DNA of 64,000 nt from an uncultured Odoribacter sp. (GTDB lineage: Bacteria; Bacteroidota; Bacteroidia; Bacteroidales; Marinifilaceae), in assembly GCA_910588375.1 (NCBI GenBank), contig CAJUQA010000007.1, positions 62,001-126,000 of the forward strand, given 5' to 3'. Below the pieces are notes generated by a model. The model saw only the letters and a list, made by a program, of their open reading frames with translations, was not told the DNA's origin and did no database searches. Shown in pieces: positions 28,026 to 38,350 of the stretch; position 1 is the stretch's first letter; each line of letters starts with the position of its first letter. A program made the translations under genes and the position numbers.

Positions 28026-28682
28026 ATGACCTTACATAAAGCAGGATATTCTCTATTAATCAAAATATTGGCGGGTATCATCATATTAAATTGTCTCACA
28101 TTTTATTTCATACACACACCGGCTATCGTCTATGCCATACTAACCGTATCTGTTGTTTTCTACCTTTTGATAGTCAATTTCTTCCGGTATCCCAACCGGC
28201 AGATTACCGTAAACGACAATACGATACTGGCTCCCGCTGACGGAACAATCGTAGTCATAGAAGAAACAGAAGAAACGGAATACTTAAAAGACCGACGCAT
28301 ACAGGTTTCCATATTCATGAGCATCTTCAATGTCCACATCAACTGGTTTCCCGTAAACGGCATCATCCGGTATTTCAAACACCACAAAGGCAAATTTCTT
28401 GCCGCCTACTTACCTAAATCTTCTACTGAAAACGAACGAACAACCATCGTCATCGACTGCCCGAACGGGCAAACCGTTTTAATGCGTCAGATAGCCGGAG
28501 CCATAGCCAAACGCATTGTTTCGTATGCTCCGGAAGGCGGAGAAGCCCGACAAGACAAACATGCCGGTTTTATTAAATTCGGTTCCCGGGTTGACCTGCT
28601 TCTTCCCATCGGAACAAATATAAAAGTCAAACTGGGCCAGAAAACAAAAGGCTCACAAACAATCATCGGAACATTTAATTAA
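28026..28682 (+). CDS. psd: Phosphatidylserine decarboxylase proenzyme
   Basis: The enzyme converts phosphatidylserine to phosphatidylethanolamine. The 218-residue protein is the short, archaeal-type Psd with two N-terminal membrane helices, LAPADGTIVVIEE and SIFMSIFNVHINWFPVNG. The C-terminal self-cleavage region is FIKFGSRVDLLLP, where chain cutting before Ser yields the pyruvoyl cofactor. It is followed after 5 bp by panB, which makes a functional link between the two only positional. Confidence 0.95.
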   Translation: MTLHKAGYSLLIKILAGIIILNCLTFYFIHTPAIVYAILTVSVVFYLLIVNFFRYPNRQITVNDNTILAPADGTIVVIEETEETEYLKDRRIQVSIFMSIFNVHINWFPVNGIIRYFKHHKGKFLAAYLPKSSTENERTTIVIDCPNGQTVLMRQIAGAIAKRIVSYAPEGGEARQDKHAGFIKFGSRVDLLLPIGTNIKVKLGQKTKGSQTIIGTFN

Positions 28683-28687
28683 AAACC

Positions 28688-29503
28688 ATGTCCACACAAT
28701 CAACAGTAAAAGTGGTTACCACTCATGTTTTATCTGAGATGAAACTGAGAGGTGAAAAAATCAGTATGCTTACAGCTTATGACTACTCCATGGCTCGCAT
28801 TGTAGATGCCGCCGGAATAGATGTTATATTAGTCGGAGACTCCGCTTCCAATGTCATGGCGGGCCACGAAACGACCCTGCCCATCACCTTAGACCAAATG
28901 ATTTATCACGGGGCATCTGTTGTCAGAGGGGTAAAACGGGCACTTGTAGTCGTTGATTTGCCTTTCGGAAGCTATCAAGGAAACAGCAAGGAAGCTTTGT
29001 CCTCCGCCATCCGCATCATGAAAGAAACGGCCGCCGATGCCGTCAAACTCGAAGGAGGCATTGAAGTAATAGAATCCATCAAACGAATCCTCAGTGCCGG
29101 CATTCCGGTCATGGGACATCTCGGACTGACCCCGCAAAGCATCCATAAATTCGGTACCTACACCGTGAGAGCCAAAGAAGAGGCGGAAGCCCAGAAACTA
29201 ATAGAAGACGCCCACTTATTGGAAGAAGCAGGCTGCTTCGCGATGGTTTTGGAAAAAATACCCGCCGCTTTAGCAGAAAAAGTATCGAAAGAACTGACCA
29301 TACCTACCATCGGTATCGGTGCAGGAGGAGGCACAGACGGCCAGGTACTGGTCATACATGATATGCTGGGAATCAACCGGGAATTTTCCCCTCGTTTCTT
29401 ACGCCGGTATGCAGACCTCTACTCCACCATGACAGAAGCAGTCGGACACTACATTGATGACGTCAAGAATCGGGATTTCCCAAACGAAAAAGAGCAATAT
29501 TAA
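28688..29503 (+). CDS. panB: 3-methyl-2-oxobutanoate hydroxymethyltransferase
   Basis: PanB makes ketopantoate in pantothenate and coenzyme A synthesis, using methylene-tetrahydrofolate. The 271-residue barrel has LTAYDYSMARIVDAAGIDVI, the metal-binding VGDSASNVMAGHETTLPIT and the substrate loop GHLGLTPQSIHKFGTY. GIGAGGGTDGQVLVIHDMLG is present near the C-terminus. It sits in a tight run with psd (5 bp) and the pseudouridine synthase gene (16 bp). Confidence 0.97.
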   Translation: MSTQSTVKVVTTHVLSEMKLRGEKISMLTAYDYSMARIVDAAGIDVILVGDSASNVMAGHETTLPITLDQMIYHGASVVRGVKRALVVVDLPFGSYQGNSKEALSSAIRIMKETAADAVKLEGGIEVIESIKRILSAGIPVMGHLGLTPQSIHKFGTYTVRAKEEAEAQKLIEDAHLLEEAGCFAMVLEKIPAALAEKVSKELTIPTIGIGAGGGTDGQVLVIHDMLGINREFSPRFLRRYADLYSTMTEAVGHYIDDVKNRDFPNEKEQY

Positions 29504-29519
29504 TCCGGAAAAACACACC

Positions 29520-30212
29520 ATGCTTGAAATACTGTACGAAGACAACCATATCATTGCTGTCAATAAAAAAATATCGGACATCGTCCAGCAGGACAAAACC
29601 GGCGATCCCTCTCTGGAAGAAGAAGTAAAAGCCTATATTAAAAAAAAATATAACAAACCGGGAGATGTATTCCTGGGAGTTCCTCACCGCATCGACCGCC
29701 CCGTAAGCGGCGTGGTACTATTCGCCCGCACCAGCAAGGCACTCACACGGCTCAACAAGATGTTTCAGGAACACGACGAAGAAATACAAAAAACATATTG
29801 GGCAATTGTAGGCACCCTTCCCCCGGAAGACAGCGGACGTCTGGAACACTTCCTACTGCGGGACAGTGAAAAAAACAAATCCTATGCTTACGAAAAAGAA
29901 AAAAAAGGCAGCAAAAAAGCCATACTCGAATACAAATTAATCGGACGTTCCCAACGATACTATTTGTTGGAAATAAAATTGCTGACCGGACGCCACCATC
30001 AAATCCGCTGCCAACTGGCCAAAATAGGCTGTCCTATCAAAGGTGACCTAAAATACGGTTTTCCCCGCTCCAACGAAGGAGGCGGCATCGGTCTGCATGC
30101 CCGGGAAATCACCTTCCGACACCCTGTCAGCCAGGAAATGGTGACCATAACGGCCACTCCCCCTCTTCAGGATACCTTATGGAAAGAATTCTACAACAAT
30201 CTGAAAGACTAA
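29520..30212 (+). CDS. RluA-family RNA pseudouridine synthase
   Basis: From the ATG at 29520 the protein has 230 residues. It has the RluA-type catalytic core: ILYEDNHIIAVNKK, then VPHRIDRPVSGVVLFARTS with the catalytic Asp in HRIDRP, then LLTGRHHQIRCQLAKIGCPI. There is no N-terminal S4 domain. The target uridine in rRNA or tRNA cannot be assigned. A longer frame would overlap panB and lacks support. A strong terminator follows. Confidence 0.92.
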   Translation: MLEILYEDNHIIAVNKKISDIVQQDKTGDPSLEEEVKAYIKKKYNKPGDVFLGVPHRIDRPVSGVVLFARTSKALTRLNKMFQEHDEEIQKTYWAIVGTLPPEDSGRLEHFLLRDSEKNKSYAYEKEKKGSKKAILEYKLIGRSQRYYLLEIKLLTGRHHQIRCQLAKIGCPIKGDLKYGFPRSNEGGGIGLHAREITFRHPVSQEMVTITATPPLQDTLWKEFYNNLKD

Positions 30213-30230
30213 CAGTCTTTTATATACAAA

Positions 30231-30262
30231 AAGAGAGTGTCCCATCGGACACTCTCTCTTTT
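30231..30262. terminator. Bidirectional terminator between the pseudouridine synthase and M16 protease
   Basis: The stem GAGAGTGTCC/GGACACTCTC (with flanking AA/TT pairs) and a CATC tetraloop is followed by T6 on the plus strand. Preceding A-rich sequence gives a short T run on the minus strand. It separates convergent genes ending at 30212 and 30267. Confidence 0.85.
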
Positions 30263-30266
30263 TTAA

Positions 30267-33176
30267 TTAATAACCGAATATTTCTTCACGGGTCAAACGT
30301 GTCACGGGACCATACTGTTTCAGACTCTTCATATCCAACTCCTTCTCATCACCCAAAATACAATAAGTGTAAGTACGTCCTTTAATCCATTCTTCCTGGA
30401 ATTTCTTAACATCGGCCAACGTCATACTCTGAACCTGATTGAACAACTCACGTCTCTTGTCCTCCGTCAATCCCAAATCCTGAGCATCCAAATAATTCCA
30501 TAATACGGAAGATTTCGTAATACGCTGCGTCCGCAAACGGGTCAACAAAGCCTCTTTCGCCAAACGGAAAGCATTCTCCGATTCAGGCATATTATTGATG
30601 ATTTCATCAAAAGCCTTCATGGCATCCAACATCTTATCATTCTGACAAGCAATGAACGTACTGAAAATATAAGGCCTGTCCAGTTTAGCCGGCTCATTCA
30701 ATCCGGCACCCGCCGAATAAGCCAAACCTCTGGCCTCACGCATTTCCTGAAACACAATAGCATTCATTCCACCTCCGAAATACTCATTATACATGCTCAC
30801 AACAGGAGACAATGCCGCATTGAATTTTTCTCCCCGATTGGAAACCGAAGCCATATACACTTGTTTAGCATCATAGGGGGCAATCAACACTTTACTGGTC
30901 GGTGTTTTCTGAAAAACAAACTCTTTATTGTCAGGCACCGGTATCAACTTTTCGGGAACCCGGTGTTTTTCATTGATTTCAGCCACTACATTTTCAAGAC
31001 TCAACGGTCCATAATACAAAACGGTATGTTCATAATCATTCAGACGTTTCAAACGGGCTGTCAAATCCTCCGGTTTCAGCTCTTTCAGCTCTTTGGCAGA
31101 CAAAATATTACGGGCAGGAGATTTCGGTCCGTAATAAGCATACTGCACCAACTTACTGAAATTGGAAGACTGATTCAATTTCGCATTGGTACGCGATTTC
31201 TGAATATCCGCCTTCATATTCTCCAGCACTGCAGGATTCGGTTGGGCATCGGCAAGCAATGCTTCAAACAATTCCATGGCCTTCCCCATATTCTCGCTCA
31301 ATCCCGACAAGCCGACATACACCCTTTCGCTTCCCGGAGAAACAAAATAATCACAAGCCAGATTATAGAACTCCTGTTTGATCTGTTCCGGCGTCATAGT
31401 ACTGGTTCCTAAATAATCCAAATACTGTACAGCCGTACCCAATGCCTTATCTTCATTGGTGCCCATATCAAATACATACATCATCGTAAACAAATCGTTT
31501 GTCGTATTCTGCTTATAGAGCACCGGAATATCCGACTTCGCAACCGTTTTATCCATATCCTTGGAATAATCTAGAAACACTGGTTCTATCGGTTTTACTT
31601 TAGAAGCCTGTATTTCGCACAAAAACGCACTTGCCGTATCCCGGTTCATGAAAATCGGAGTAATGGCAGGTTTAGATATTTTCTTTTCATTCGGATCTTT
31701 TCCTTCACGTTTATATACCACAACATAATTATCCTTGAAATTGGCCTTGGCAAAATCCACAATCTGCTGTTTCGTAATCTTGCTCATCTTATCCAAAGAA
31801 GCCACCTGGTCTTTCCACTCCACACCATTAATAAACGCATCCACAAAAAGGTCTGCTCTCGCACTATTACTTTCCAACTGAGACTGCAAATAACGCTTAT
31901 GATTATTAACAGTAGCCTGTATCAGATTTTCATCAAACTCCCCACTCTTCAACTTCTCCACTTCCGCCAGCAATATATCTTTTGCCTCCTCCAGACTCTG
32001 TCCCTGTTTCGGGCGGGCTCCCATCAAAAACATACCGTAATCGGCCATTGTTGAAGGATAAGCATACGCTGACAACAATTTTTGTTGCTGGTTCACATCC
32101 AAATCAATCAAACCGGCTTTACCGTTATACAAAACCTCTCCTACCAATTCGAGCAACTCAGCCTCGGGAGAAGCCGCCCCCGGAAAACGCCAGGCCAAAG
32201 ACACATTGGCTGCCTCCAGACCAAGCACTTCTTTCACAACAGGTTGCTTCAACGGAGGTTCCGGTTTAAAATTCAGTTTCGGTAAATTTTCATTCGGCTT
32301 CATACCTCCGAAATGCCTGTCGATTGTAGCTATCACTTCGTCCGGATTAAAATCTCCCGACATACAGATAGCCATATTATTAGGCACATACCACTGTTTA
32401 TAATAATTTTTGATATTCGTAATAGAAGGATTCTTCAAATGTTCCTGCGTACCCAAAACAGTTTGCGTACCATAGGGATGATTCGGGAAAAGAGAAGCCA
32501 AAATCTGTTCGTACACCTTGCGGTTATCTTTCGTCAACGACATATTCTTTTCCTCATACACCGTTTCCAGTTCCGTATGGAAACCGCGAATCACATTATG
32601 CTGAAAGCGGTCTGCCTGTATCTTAGCCCAATTTTCTATCTCATTGGAAGGAATATCCTCCACATACACCGTCATATCATGCCCCGTATAGGCATTCGTA
32701 CCATTTGCCCCGATAGTGGCCATCAACTTGTCATATTCATTCGGGATAGCCAACTTGGACGCCTCATAAGAAACACTGTCTATTTTCTTATACAAAGCCA
32801 GGCGTTCCGCTTCATCCGTCGTCTTACGATACACCTCAAACAAAGCCTCTATCTGGTCCAGCAAAGGTTTCTCCTGTTCATAATTCTGGGTACCGAACGA
32901 CTCCGTTCCCTTAAACATCAAATGCTCGAAATAATGAGCCAAACCAGTCGTTTCCGCCGGGTCATTCTTTCCTCCTACCCGCACGGCTATGTAGGTCTGA
33001 ATTCTCGGTTTCTCGGGATTCACCGTCAAATACACCTTCAAACCGTTATCTAAAGTATAGATGCGCGCATTTAAAGGATCATTGGGCACCGTCTCATACT
33101 TGTAAGAACCTGTGCCACATGCAGCCCCCAATGCCAGCAAAAGGGGCAGCATCAAAAATTTAAACATCTTTTTCAT
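30267..33176 (-). CDS. M16 family zinc metallopeptidase (two-module, exported)
   Basis: From the ATG at 33176 the protein has 969 residues. Its signal (FKFLMLPLLLALGAACGTG) ends in a Cys that fits a Bacteroidota lipobox, so it is probably a lipoprotein. The first M16 module has the inverted zinc motif HYFEH (in GLAHYFEHLMFKGT) and the downstream ELETVYEEKNM glutamate. A second, inactive-type half follows, as in pitrilysin-like clamshell peptidases. It probably degrades peptides in the periplasm or at the surface. It is transcribed alone, with a TATGTTTG box upstream. Confidence 0.9.
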   Translation of the reverse strand: MKKMFKFLMLPLLLALGAACGTGSYKYETVPNDPLNARIYTLDNGLKVYLTVNPEKPRIQTYIAVRVGGKNDPAETTGLAHYFEHLMFKGTESFGTQNYEQEKPLLDQIEALFEVYRKTTDEAERLALYKKIDSVSYEASKLAIPNEYDKLMATIGANGTNAYTGHDMTVYVEDIPSNEIENWAKIQADRFQHNVIRGFHTELETVYEEKNMSLTKDNRKVYEQILASLFPNHPYGTQTVLGTQEHLKNPSITNIKNYYKQWYVPNNMAICMSGDFNPDEVIATIDRHFGGMKPNENLPKLNFKPEPPLKQPVVKEVLGLEAANVSLAWRFPGAASPEAELLELVGEVLYNGKAGLIDLDVNQQQKLLSAYAYPSTMADYGMFLMGARPKQGQSLEEAKDILLAEVEKLKSGEFDENLIQATVNNHKRYLQSQLESNSARADLFVDAFINGVEWKDQVASLDKMSKITKQQIVDFAKANFKDNYVVVYKREGKDPNEKKISKPAITPIFMNRDTASAFLCEIQASKVKPIEPVFLDYSKDMDKTVAKSDIPVLYKQNTTNDLFTMMYVFDMGTNEDKALGTAVQYLDYLGTSTMTPEQIKQEFYNLACDYFVSPGSERVYVGLSGLSENMGKAMELFEALLADAQPNPAVLENMKADIQKSRTNAKLNQSSNFSKLVQYAYYGPKSPARNILSAKELKELKPEDLTARLKRLNDYEHTVLYYGPLSLENVVAEINEKHRVPEKLIPVPDNKEFVFQKTPTSKVLIAPYDAKQVYMASVSNRGEKFNAALSPVVSMYNEYFGGGMNAIVFQEMREARGLAYSAGAGLNEPAKLDRPYIFSTFIACQNDKMLDAMKAFDEIINNMPESENAFRLAKEALLTRLRTQRITKSSVLWNYLDAQDLGLTEDKRRELFNQVQSMTLADVKKFQEEWIKGRTYTYCILGDEKELDMKSLKQYGPVTRLTREEIFGY

Positions 33177-33201
33177 CGTCGCTAATTTTGATTCTGATTT
33201 A

Positions 33202-33209
33202 CAAACATA
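33202..33209 (-). promoter_or_regulatory. Promoter -7 element of the M16 protease
   Basis: On the minus strand this reads TATGTTTG, a TAnnTTTG match 25 bp before the protease ATG. No -33 box was found at the standard distance. Confidence 0.5.
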
Positions 33210-33266
33210 TATAAAAAACAATAAAATTCATAGCACTATTTTATACCTTTCCAAAATTCACAAAAA

Positions 33267-33299
33267 ACGGGAGAGATATCCATAGGTATCTGCTCCCGT
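33267..33299 (-). terminator. Terminator of the secA-lgt operon
   Basis: The arms ACGGGAG and CTCCCGT, with an inner AGATAYC/GGTATCT stem and a CATA loop, are followed on the minus strand by TTTTTTG. The structure lies 44 bp after the lgt stop. Confidence 0.8.
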
Positions 33300-33342
33300 T
33301 ACGTCTATGTATAAAATCGCGTTTAATATGCCTTCTTCGCCT

Positions 33343-34230
33343 CTATTTTTTCCCCGAAACATTCCCTGCCGGATGCGGGATAACTTTATTCTTTCCGCTA
33401 TACCACAGCATAAAACAGCCCACTACCACAAAAGGAATACTCAGCCACTGCCCCATATTCAGCGTCATCGTTTCTTCAAACTCCACCTGATTCTCTTTCA
33501 CAAATTCTATGAAAAAACGGGCGGTAAAAATCAATATCAGAAACATACCGAAAATAAAGCCCTGCCTGTCTTTAACCTTCGTCCGCCAATAGAGATACAT
33601 CAGCACACCGAAACTAAGCAAATAACAGAATGCTTCATACAATTGCGCAGGATGTCGAGGGGATAAAGGATTTTCAAGACCATAAGCATTCACAAACCGG
33701 AACCCCCACGGCCGGACGGTCACCTCCCCTACAATCTCCGAATTCATCAGATTGCCCAAACGTATAAACACACCAGCCAAAGCAATCGGAATGACAGCCC
33801 GGTCTAAAATCCAAAAAATGGACTTCTTGCTGACCTTTTTGGAATAATACCACAATCCCGCAATAATGCCTATGGCAGCACCGTGACTCGCCAATCCCTG
33901 AAAGCCTGTAAATTTGAATTCCGGCTGAAAGCGGAAAGGCAGAATCATTTCCAGCGGATGATGGCTGAAATAAGCCCAATCATAAAAAAGACAATGTCCC
34001 AAACGGGCTCCAACCACAGTCGCCACAGCCACATATATCCACAACTTATCCAACCACTCCATGCTCAATCCTTCAGCTTTGAATATTTTTTCCTCTATCT
34101 TATAGCCACAAATAAACGCCAATACGAACAGCAATCCGTAATAACGTAGGGAAAAACCGCCCAGATTAAAAATTTCCGGCTCAACATCCCAATTAATGAA
34201 AAACGGTAAAAACATAAGACATTCCCCCAT
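33343..34230 (-). CDS. lgt: Prolipoprotein diacylglyceryl transferase
   Basis: Lgt transfers diacylglycerol from phosphatidylglycerol to the lipobox Cys of prolipoproteins. The 295-residue protein has seven membrane helices. The Lgt signature is RLGNLMNSEIVG, and HPAQLYEAFCYLLSFG carries conserved family residues. Its ATG shares one base with the secA stop (TAATG), so translation is coupled; an ATG five codons later is a possible alternative. Placing Lgt behind SecA fits its role just after Sec export, and this window encodes several predicted lipoproteins. Confidence 0.95.
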   Translation of the reverse strand: MGECLMFLPFFINWDVEPEIFNLGGFSLRYYGLLFVLAFICGYKIEEKIFKAEGLSMEWLDKLWIYVAVATVVGARLGHCLFYDWAYFSHHPLEMILPFRFQPEFKFTGFQGLASHGAAIGIIAGLWYYSKKVSKKSIFWILDRAVIPIALAGVFIRLGNLMNSEIVGEVTVRPWGFRFVNAYGLENPLSPRHPAQLYEAFCYLLSFGVLMYLYWRTKVKDRQGFIFGMFLILIFTARFFIEFVKENQVEFEETMTLNMGQWLSIPFVVVGCFMLWYSGKNKVIPHPAGNVSGKK

Positions 34231-37200
34231 TATTCATTCTTGCCGTGGCAATTCTTGTATTTCAATCCGCTCCCGCAAGGACACGGATCATTTCTTCCTA
34301 CCTTGGGACCTACATGTACCGGTTCATGCTTCGGTGGCTGACGGTTACCCATAGGAGCGGAAGCTTCCGTCCGTCCGGTCTTCATCTTGCTCAAATCGGT
34401 ACGCTTCTCCTCCGCCTCCTTCACCCGTTCGGGTTCCTGCATCGGAATCTGTCCTTTCATCAACGTGGCAACCGTTCCCCTATTGATTTTTTCCACCATT
34501 GTCTTAAACAGATTGTAAGACTCGAATTTATAAATCAACAACGGATCCTTCTGTTCGTAAGCCGCATTCTGCACAGACTGCTTCAAATCATCCATTTCAC
34601 GCAACTGTTCTTTCCAGGCCTCATCAATCTGCGCCAGGATAATCGCTTTCTCGTAGGAACGCATCAAATCCTCACCCTGCGTACGGTATGCCTTTTCAAG
34701 ATTCGTCACCACATTATACATCTTTTGACCGTCTGTAAAAGGAACCACGATATTCTTAAATACATCTCCCCGGTTCTCAAACACATTCTTAATCACCGGA
34801 TATGCCTGCTGTGCGATATGTTCCACCTTACGGGTATACACTTCCCGGACAGCGGCATACAATTTCTCCGTCAATTCCTCCGACTTCAACTGCTGAAATT
34901 CTTCCTGACTTATCTCAAAATCAATAGACAGCAGGCGCAACACTTCCAGTTTGAAACCTTCCAGGTCATTATCGGGCTGGTATTCGTTCACCACCGACTC
35001 GCAAACATCATACATATTATTGGCAACCGCCACGCCGATACGTTCACCCAACAAGGCGTTCCGTCTCTGCTTATAGATAATCGTACGCTGGGAATTCATC
35101 ACGTCGTCATATTCCAGCAAACGCTTACGGATACCGAAGTTATTCTCTTCCACCTTCTTCTGGGCGCGTTCAATAGAACGGGTAATCATCGAATGCTGAA
35201 TCACATCCCCTTCCTTGTGTCCCAAACGATCCATCACCCGGATAATACGCTCGGAACTGAAAAGACGCATCAAATCGTCTTCCAGAGATACAAAGAACTG
35301 AGAAGAACCCGGGTCTCCCTGACGTCCGGCACGTCCGCGCAACTGACGGTCAACCCGCCGCGAATCATGTCGTTCCGTACCGATAATCGCCAAACCACCG
35401 GCTGCCCGTACTTCAGGACTTAATTTAATATCCGTACCACGGCCTGCCATATTGGTTGCAATAGTCACAGTACGTGATTTACCGGCTTCTGCCACAATAT
35501 CGGCTTCTTTATGGTGTAACTTGGCATTCAATACATTGTGGGGGATATTCCGCAATTTCAACATACGGCTCAGCAACTCCGACACCTCCACGGAAGTCGT
35601 ACCTACCAACACCGGACGTCCGGCATCCACCAACCGGACAATCTCATCAATAACGGCATTGTACTTCTCACGCTTCGTTTTATATACCAAATCATTCGCA
35701 TCCTTACGGATAATCGGTTTATTGGTCGGAATAACCACCACATCCAATTTATAAATATCCCAAAGCTCCCCGGCCTCAGTCTCGGCAGTACCCGTCATAC
35801 CTGCCAACTTATGATACATGCGGAAATAATTCTGCAACGTAATCGTGGCAAACGTCTGTGTGGCAGCTTCCACCTTCACTCCTTCCTTCGCCTCTATCGC
35901 CTGATGCAGACCATCGGAATAGCGGCGTCCCTCCATAATACGTCCCGTCTGTTCATCCACAATCTTCACCTTATTGTCTATCACCACATATTCCACATCC
36001 TTCTCAAACAGGGTGTAAGCCTTTAACAACTGATTGACAGTGTGTACCCGTTCGGACTTCACGGCATAATTCTGAATCATCTCGTCTTTTTGCCGCAACT
36101 TCTCCTTTTCGTCCTTCACCATTTTTTCAATCTCCGCCACTTCTTCCCCGATATTAGGCAATATGAAGAATTTCGGATCCTCCCCGGCAGCCGTAATCGT
36201 ATCATGTCCCTTATCCGTCAGGTCGATGGAATTCTGCTTTTCGTCAATGACAAAATACAGCGGGTCGGTAATCTCCGGCATACGGCGGTTATTCTCCTGC
36301 ATATACTCATTTTCCGTCTTAATCAGAATCGCCTTATTTCCCTGTTCGCTCAAAAACTTAATCAACGGTTTGTATTTGGGCAATCCCTTGTGGGCACGCA
36401 ACAATAGGATACTTCCTTCTTTCCTCTTCTTCGGGTCATCACTTTCCAGCAACATTTTGGCGTCATTGAATATCTTGGCCACCAAATCCCGCTGCATCCG
36501 CACCAACCTATCCACACGAGGCTTATACTCGTCAAACATCTGATCATCCCCCTTGGGCACCGGACCGGAAATAATCAACGGAGTACGGGCATCGTCAATC
36601 AACACGGAATCCACCTCATCGACAATCGCATAATTGTGTTTCCGTTGTACCAAATCCTCCGGATTAATCGCCATATTGTCGCGCAGATAATCGAAACCGA
36701 ATTCGTTATTGGTACCGAAAGTAATATCCGCCATATAAGCCTTGCGTCTGTCGGGAGAATTGGGCTGATGTTTATCAATACAATCCACCGACAACCCGTG
36801 GAACATATACAACGGTCCCATCCATTCCGAGTCACGTTTGGCCAAATAATCATTCACCGTCACCATGTGGACTCCGCGCCCCGTCAAAGCATTCAGGAAC
36901 ACAGGCAGCGTTGCCACCAAGGTTTTTCCTTCTCCCGTCGCCATCTCGGCAATCTTGCCCTGATGCAACACGGCACCACCAATCAACTGCACATCATAGT
37001 GCACCATATCCCAGGTCACCTCATTCCCTCCGGCAATCCACGAATTAAACCATATCGCCTTGCCTCCCTCTATTTCAACAAAATCATGGTTCACTGACAA
37101 ATCCCGATCAAACTGTGTAGCCGTCACCTCAATCTCTTCATTCTCCTTGAAACGACGCGCCGTATCTTTCATCACAGCAAACGCCACCGGCAACAACTCG

Positions 37201-37517
37201 GTAAGGATTTCCTCCACTTTCTTGTCTATCTCCTCCTCCAGTTTATCCACACGGTTGTAAATCTCTTCTCTTTCCTCGATAGAGGGCTTCTCCTCCTCCA
37301 CCCGTTTTTTCAACGCCACAATCTCCTCTTCCTCCTCCCGGATGTGAGCCTTGATTTTAGCCTTCAACCCGTTTGCCACCTCTCTCAATTCATCGTGGCT
37401 TAAGCCTTTCAGTTTCTCCCATTCGGCATTCACCTGGCCGACAATGGGGAGTAACTCTTTCATATCCCGGTCGGATTTATTTCCGAACAGTTTCTTTAAA
37501 ACATCATTAAATCCCAT
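34230..37517 (-). CDS. secA: Preprotein translocase ATPase SecA
   Basis: SecA drives post-translational export through SecYEG. The 1095-residue protein is longer than the roughly 900 residues of the E. coli protein because of insertions seen in Bacteroidota. It has MATGEGKTLVATLPVFLNAL (Walker A), DEVDSVLIDDARTPLIISG (Walker B), TNMAGRGTDIKLSPEV and RQLRGRAGRQGDPGSSQF. The C-terminal SEC-C zinc motif is PCPCGSGLKYKNCHG. A TACTTTTG box lies 40 bp upstream, and lgt overlaps its stop. Confidence 0.98.
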   Translation of the reverse strand: MGFNDVLKKLFGNKSDRDMKELLPIVGQVNAEWEKLKGLSHDELREVANGLKAKIKAHIREEEEEIVALKKRVEEEKPSIEEREEIYNRVDKLEEEIDKKVEEILTELLPVAFAVMKDTARRFKENEEIEVTATQFDRDLSVNHDFVEIEGGKAIWFNSWIAGGNEVTWDMVHYDVQLIGGAVLHQGKIAEMATGEGKTLVATLPVFLNALTGRGVHMVTVNDYLAKRDSEWMGPLYMFHGLSVDCIDKHQPNSPDRRKAYMADITFGTNNEFGFDYLRDNMAINPEDLVQRKHNYAIVDEVDSVLIDDARTPLIISGPVPKGDDQMFDEYKPRVDRLVRMQRDLVAKIFNDAKMLLESDDPKKRKEGSILLLRAHKGLPKYKPLIKFLSEQGNKAILIKTENEYMQENNRRMPEITDPLYFVIDEKQNSIDLTDKGHDTITAAGEDPKFFILPNIGEEVAEIEKMVKDEKEKLRQKDEMIQNYAVKSERVHTVNQLLKAYTLFEKDVEYVVIDNKVKIVDEQTGRIMEGRRYSDGLHQAIEAKEGVKVEAATQTFATITLQNYFRMYHKLAGMTGTAETEAGELWDIYKLDVVVIPTNKPIIRKDANDLVYKTKREKYNAVIDEIVRLVDAGRPVLVGTTSVEVSELLSRMLKLRNIPHNVLNAKLHHKEADIVAEAGKSRTVTIATNMAGRGTDIKLSPEVRAAGGLAIIGTERHDSRRVDRQLRGRAGRQGDPGSSQFFVSLEDDLMRLFSSERIIRVMDRLGHKEGDVIQHSMITRSIERAQKKVEENNFGIRKRLLEYDDVMNSQRTIIYKQRRNALLGERIGVAVANNMYDVCESVVNEYQPDNDLEGFKLEVLRLLSIDFEISQEEFQQLKSEELTEKLYAAVREVYTRKVEHIAQQAYPVIKNVFENRGDVFKNIVVPFTDGQKMYNVVTNLEKAYRTQGEDLMRSYEKAIILAQIDEAWKEQLREMDDLKQSVQNAAYEQKDPLLIYKFESYNLFKTMVEKINRGTVATLMKGQIPMQEPERVKEAEEKRTDLSKMKTGRTEASAPMGNRQPPKHEPVHVGPKVGRNDPCPCGSGLKYKNCHGKNE

Positions 37518-37556
37518 ATAAATACATTATAAATACTTGCTCATTTCCATAAATTG

Positions 37557-37564
37557 CAAAAGTA
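37557..37564 (-). promoter_or_regulatory. Promoter -7 element of secA-lgt
   Basis: On the minus strand this reads TACTTTTG, a TAnnTTTG match 40 bp before the secA ATG. A TTTG lies 16 bp further upstream, shorter than the usual spacing. Confidence 0.5.
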
Positions 37565-37641
37565 CGCTAAAAAGTAAAAACAAAAAAACGAATCTTCAAA
37601 AACTTTGTTACCCTTCCAAATATGAAATTTAGCCTCTCCCG

Positions 37642-38298
37642 CTATATTTTTTCACCGAAAGCCAGGTCACCGGCATCCCCCAGCCCCGGATCGATATAAG
37701 ATTTTTCCGTCAGTCCTTCATCCAAAGCCCCCAACCAAAGCGTCACATCCTTCCCCTCCAAAGCCGCCTGCAAATAATCAACCCCCTGCCGGCTGGCAAT
37801 CACACAAGCGATATGTGTATGAAACGGACATCCTCCCTGTTGCAACAATTCATCATACGCAATTTTCAAAGAAGCCCCGGTGGCAAGCATCGGGTCGACC
37901 AAAAGCAATTGTTTTCCCTCCAAACAAGGTGTATATACCGAATCATAACGTATTTTAAAGCCATGTGCCTCATCATACACCCGTCGGGCGGAAATAAAGG
38001 CATTTCCGGCGTCGTCGAAATAATTCAGAAAACCCTGATGAAAAGGCAATCCGGCACGCAGAACGGAGGCAACCACCACCTCCTGCTCCGGCAACATCAC
38101 CGTTGCCTTATTGATAGGGGTCTGCACCGTCTCGGAGCAATATTGAAACGTCTTGCTGATTTCATAGGCGATTATCTCACCCACCCGCTCCAAATTACGC
38201 CGGAAACGCATACGATCCGTATGTTTCTCCACACTTCTTAATTCCGCTAAAAAGCGATTGCACAATGAATTTTTTTCATTAATAATATGAACTTTCAT
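37642..38298 (-). CDS. upp: Uracil phosphoribosyltransferase
   Basis: The enzyme salvages uracil to UMP with PRPP. The 218-residue protein has the PRPP-binding loop LLVDPMLATGASLKIAYDEL and the uracil-binding C-terminus YIDPGLGDAGDLAFG. The N-terminal half contains ASVLRAGLPFHQGFLNYFDDA, as in Upp. It follows the MarC-family gene by 52 bp in the same direction. Confidence 0.95.
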   Translation of the reverse strand: MKVHIINEKNSLCNRFLAELRSVEKHTDRMRFRRNLERVGEIIAYEISKTFQYCSETVQTPINKATVMLPEQEVVVASVLRAGLPFHQGFLNYFDDAGNAFISARRVYDEAHGFKIRYDSVYTPCLEGKQLLLVDPMLATGASLKIAYDELLQQGGCPFHTHIACVIASRQGVDYLQAALEGKDVTLWLGALDEGLTEKSYIDPGLGDAGDLAFGEKI

Positions 38299-38350
38299 TA
38301 TATCTTATTTTACACTTTCCCAAAAAACAAATCCAAATTTGCCCTTTTAT

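Noticed and set aside
34245..35423. A 392-codon plus-strand open frame opposite secA
   Set aside because: Antisense shadow of conserved secA sequence with His/Leu/Ile-rich composition.
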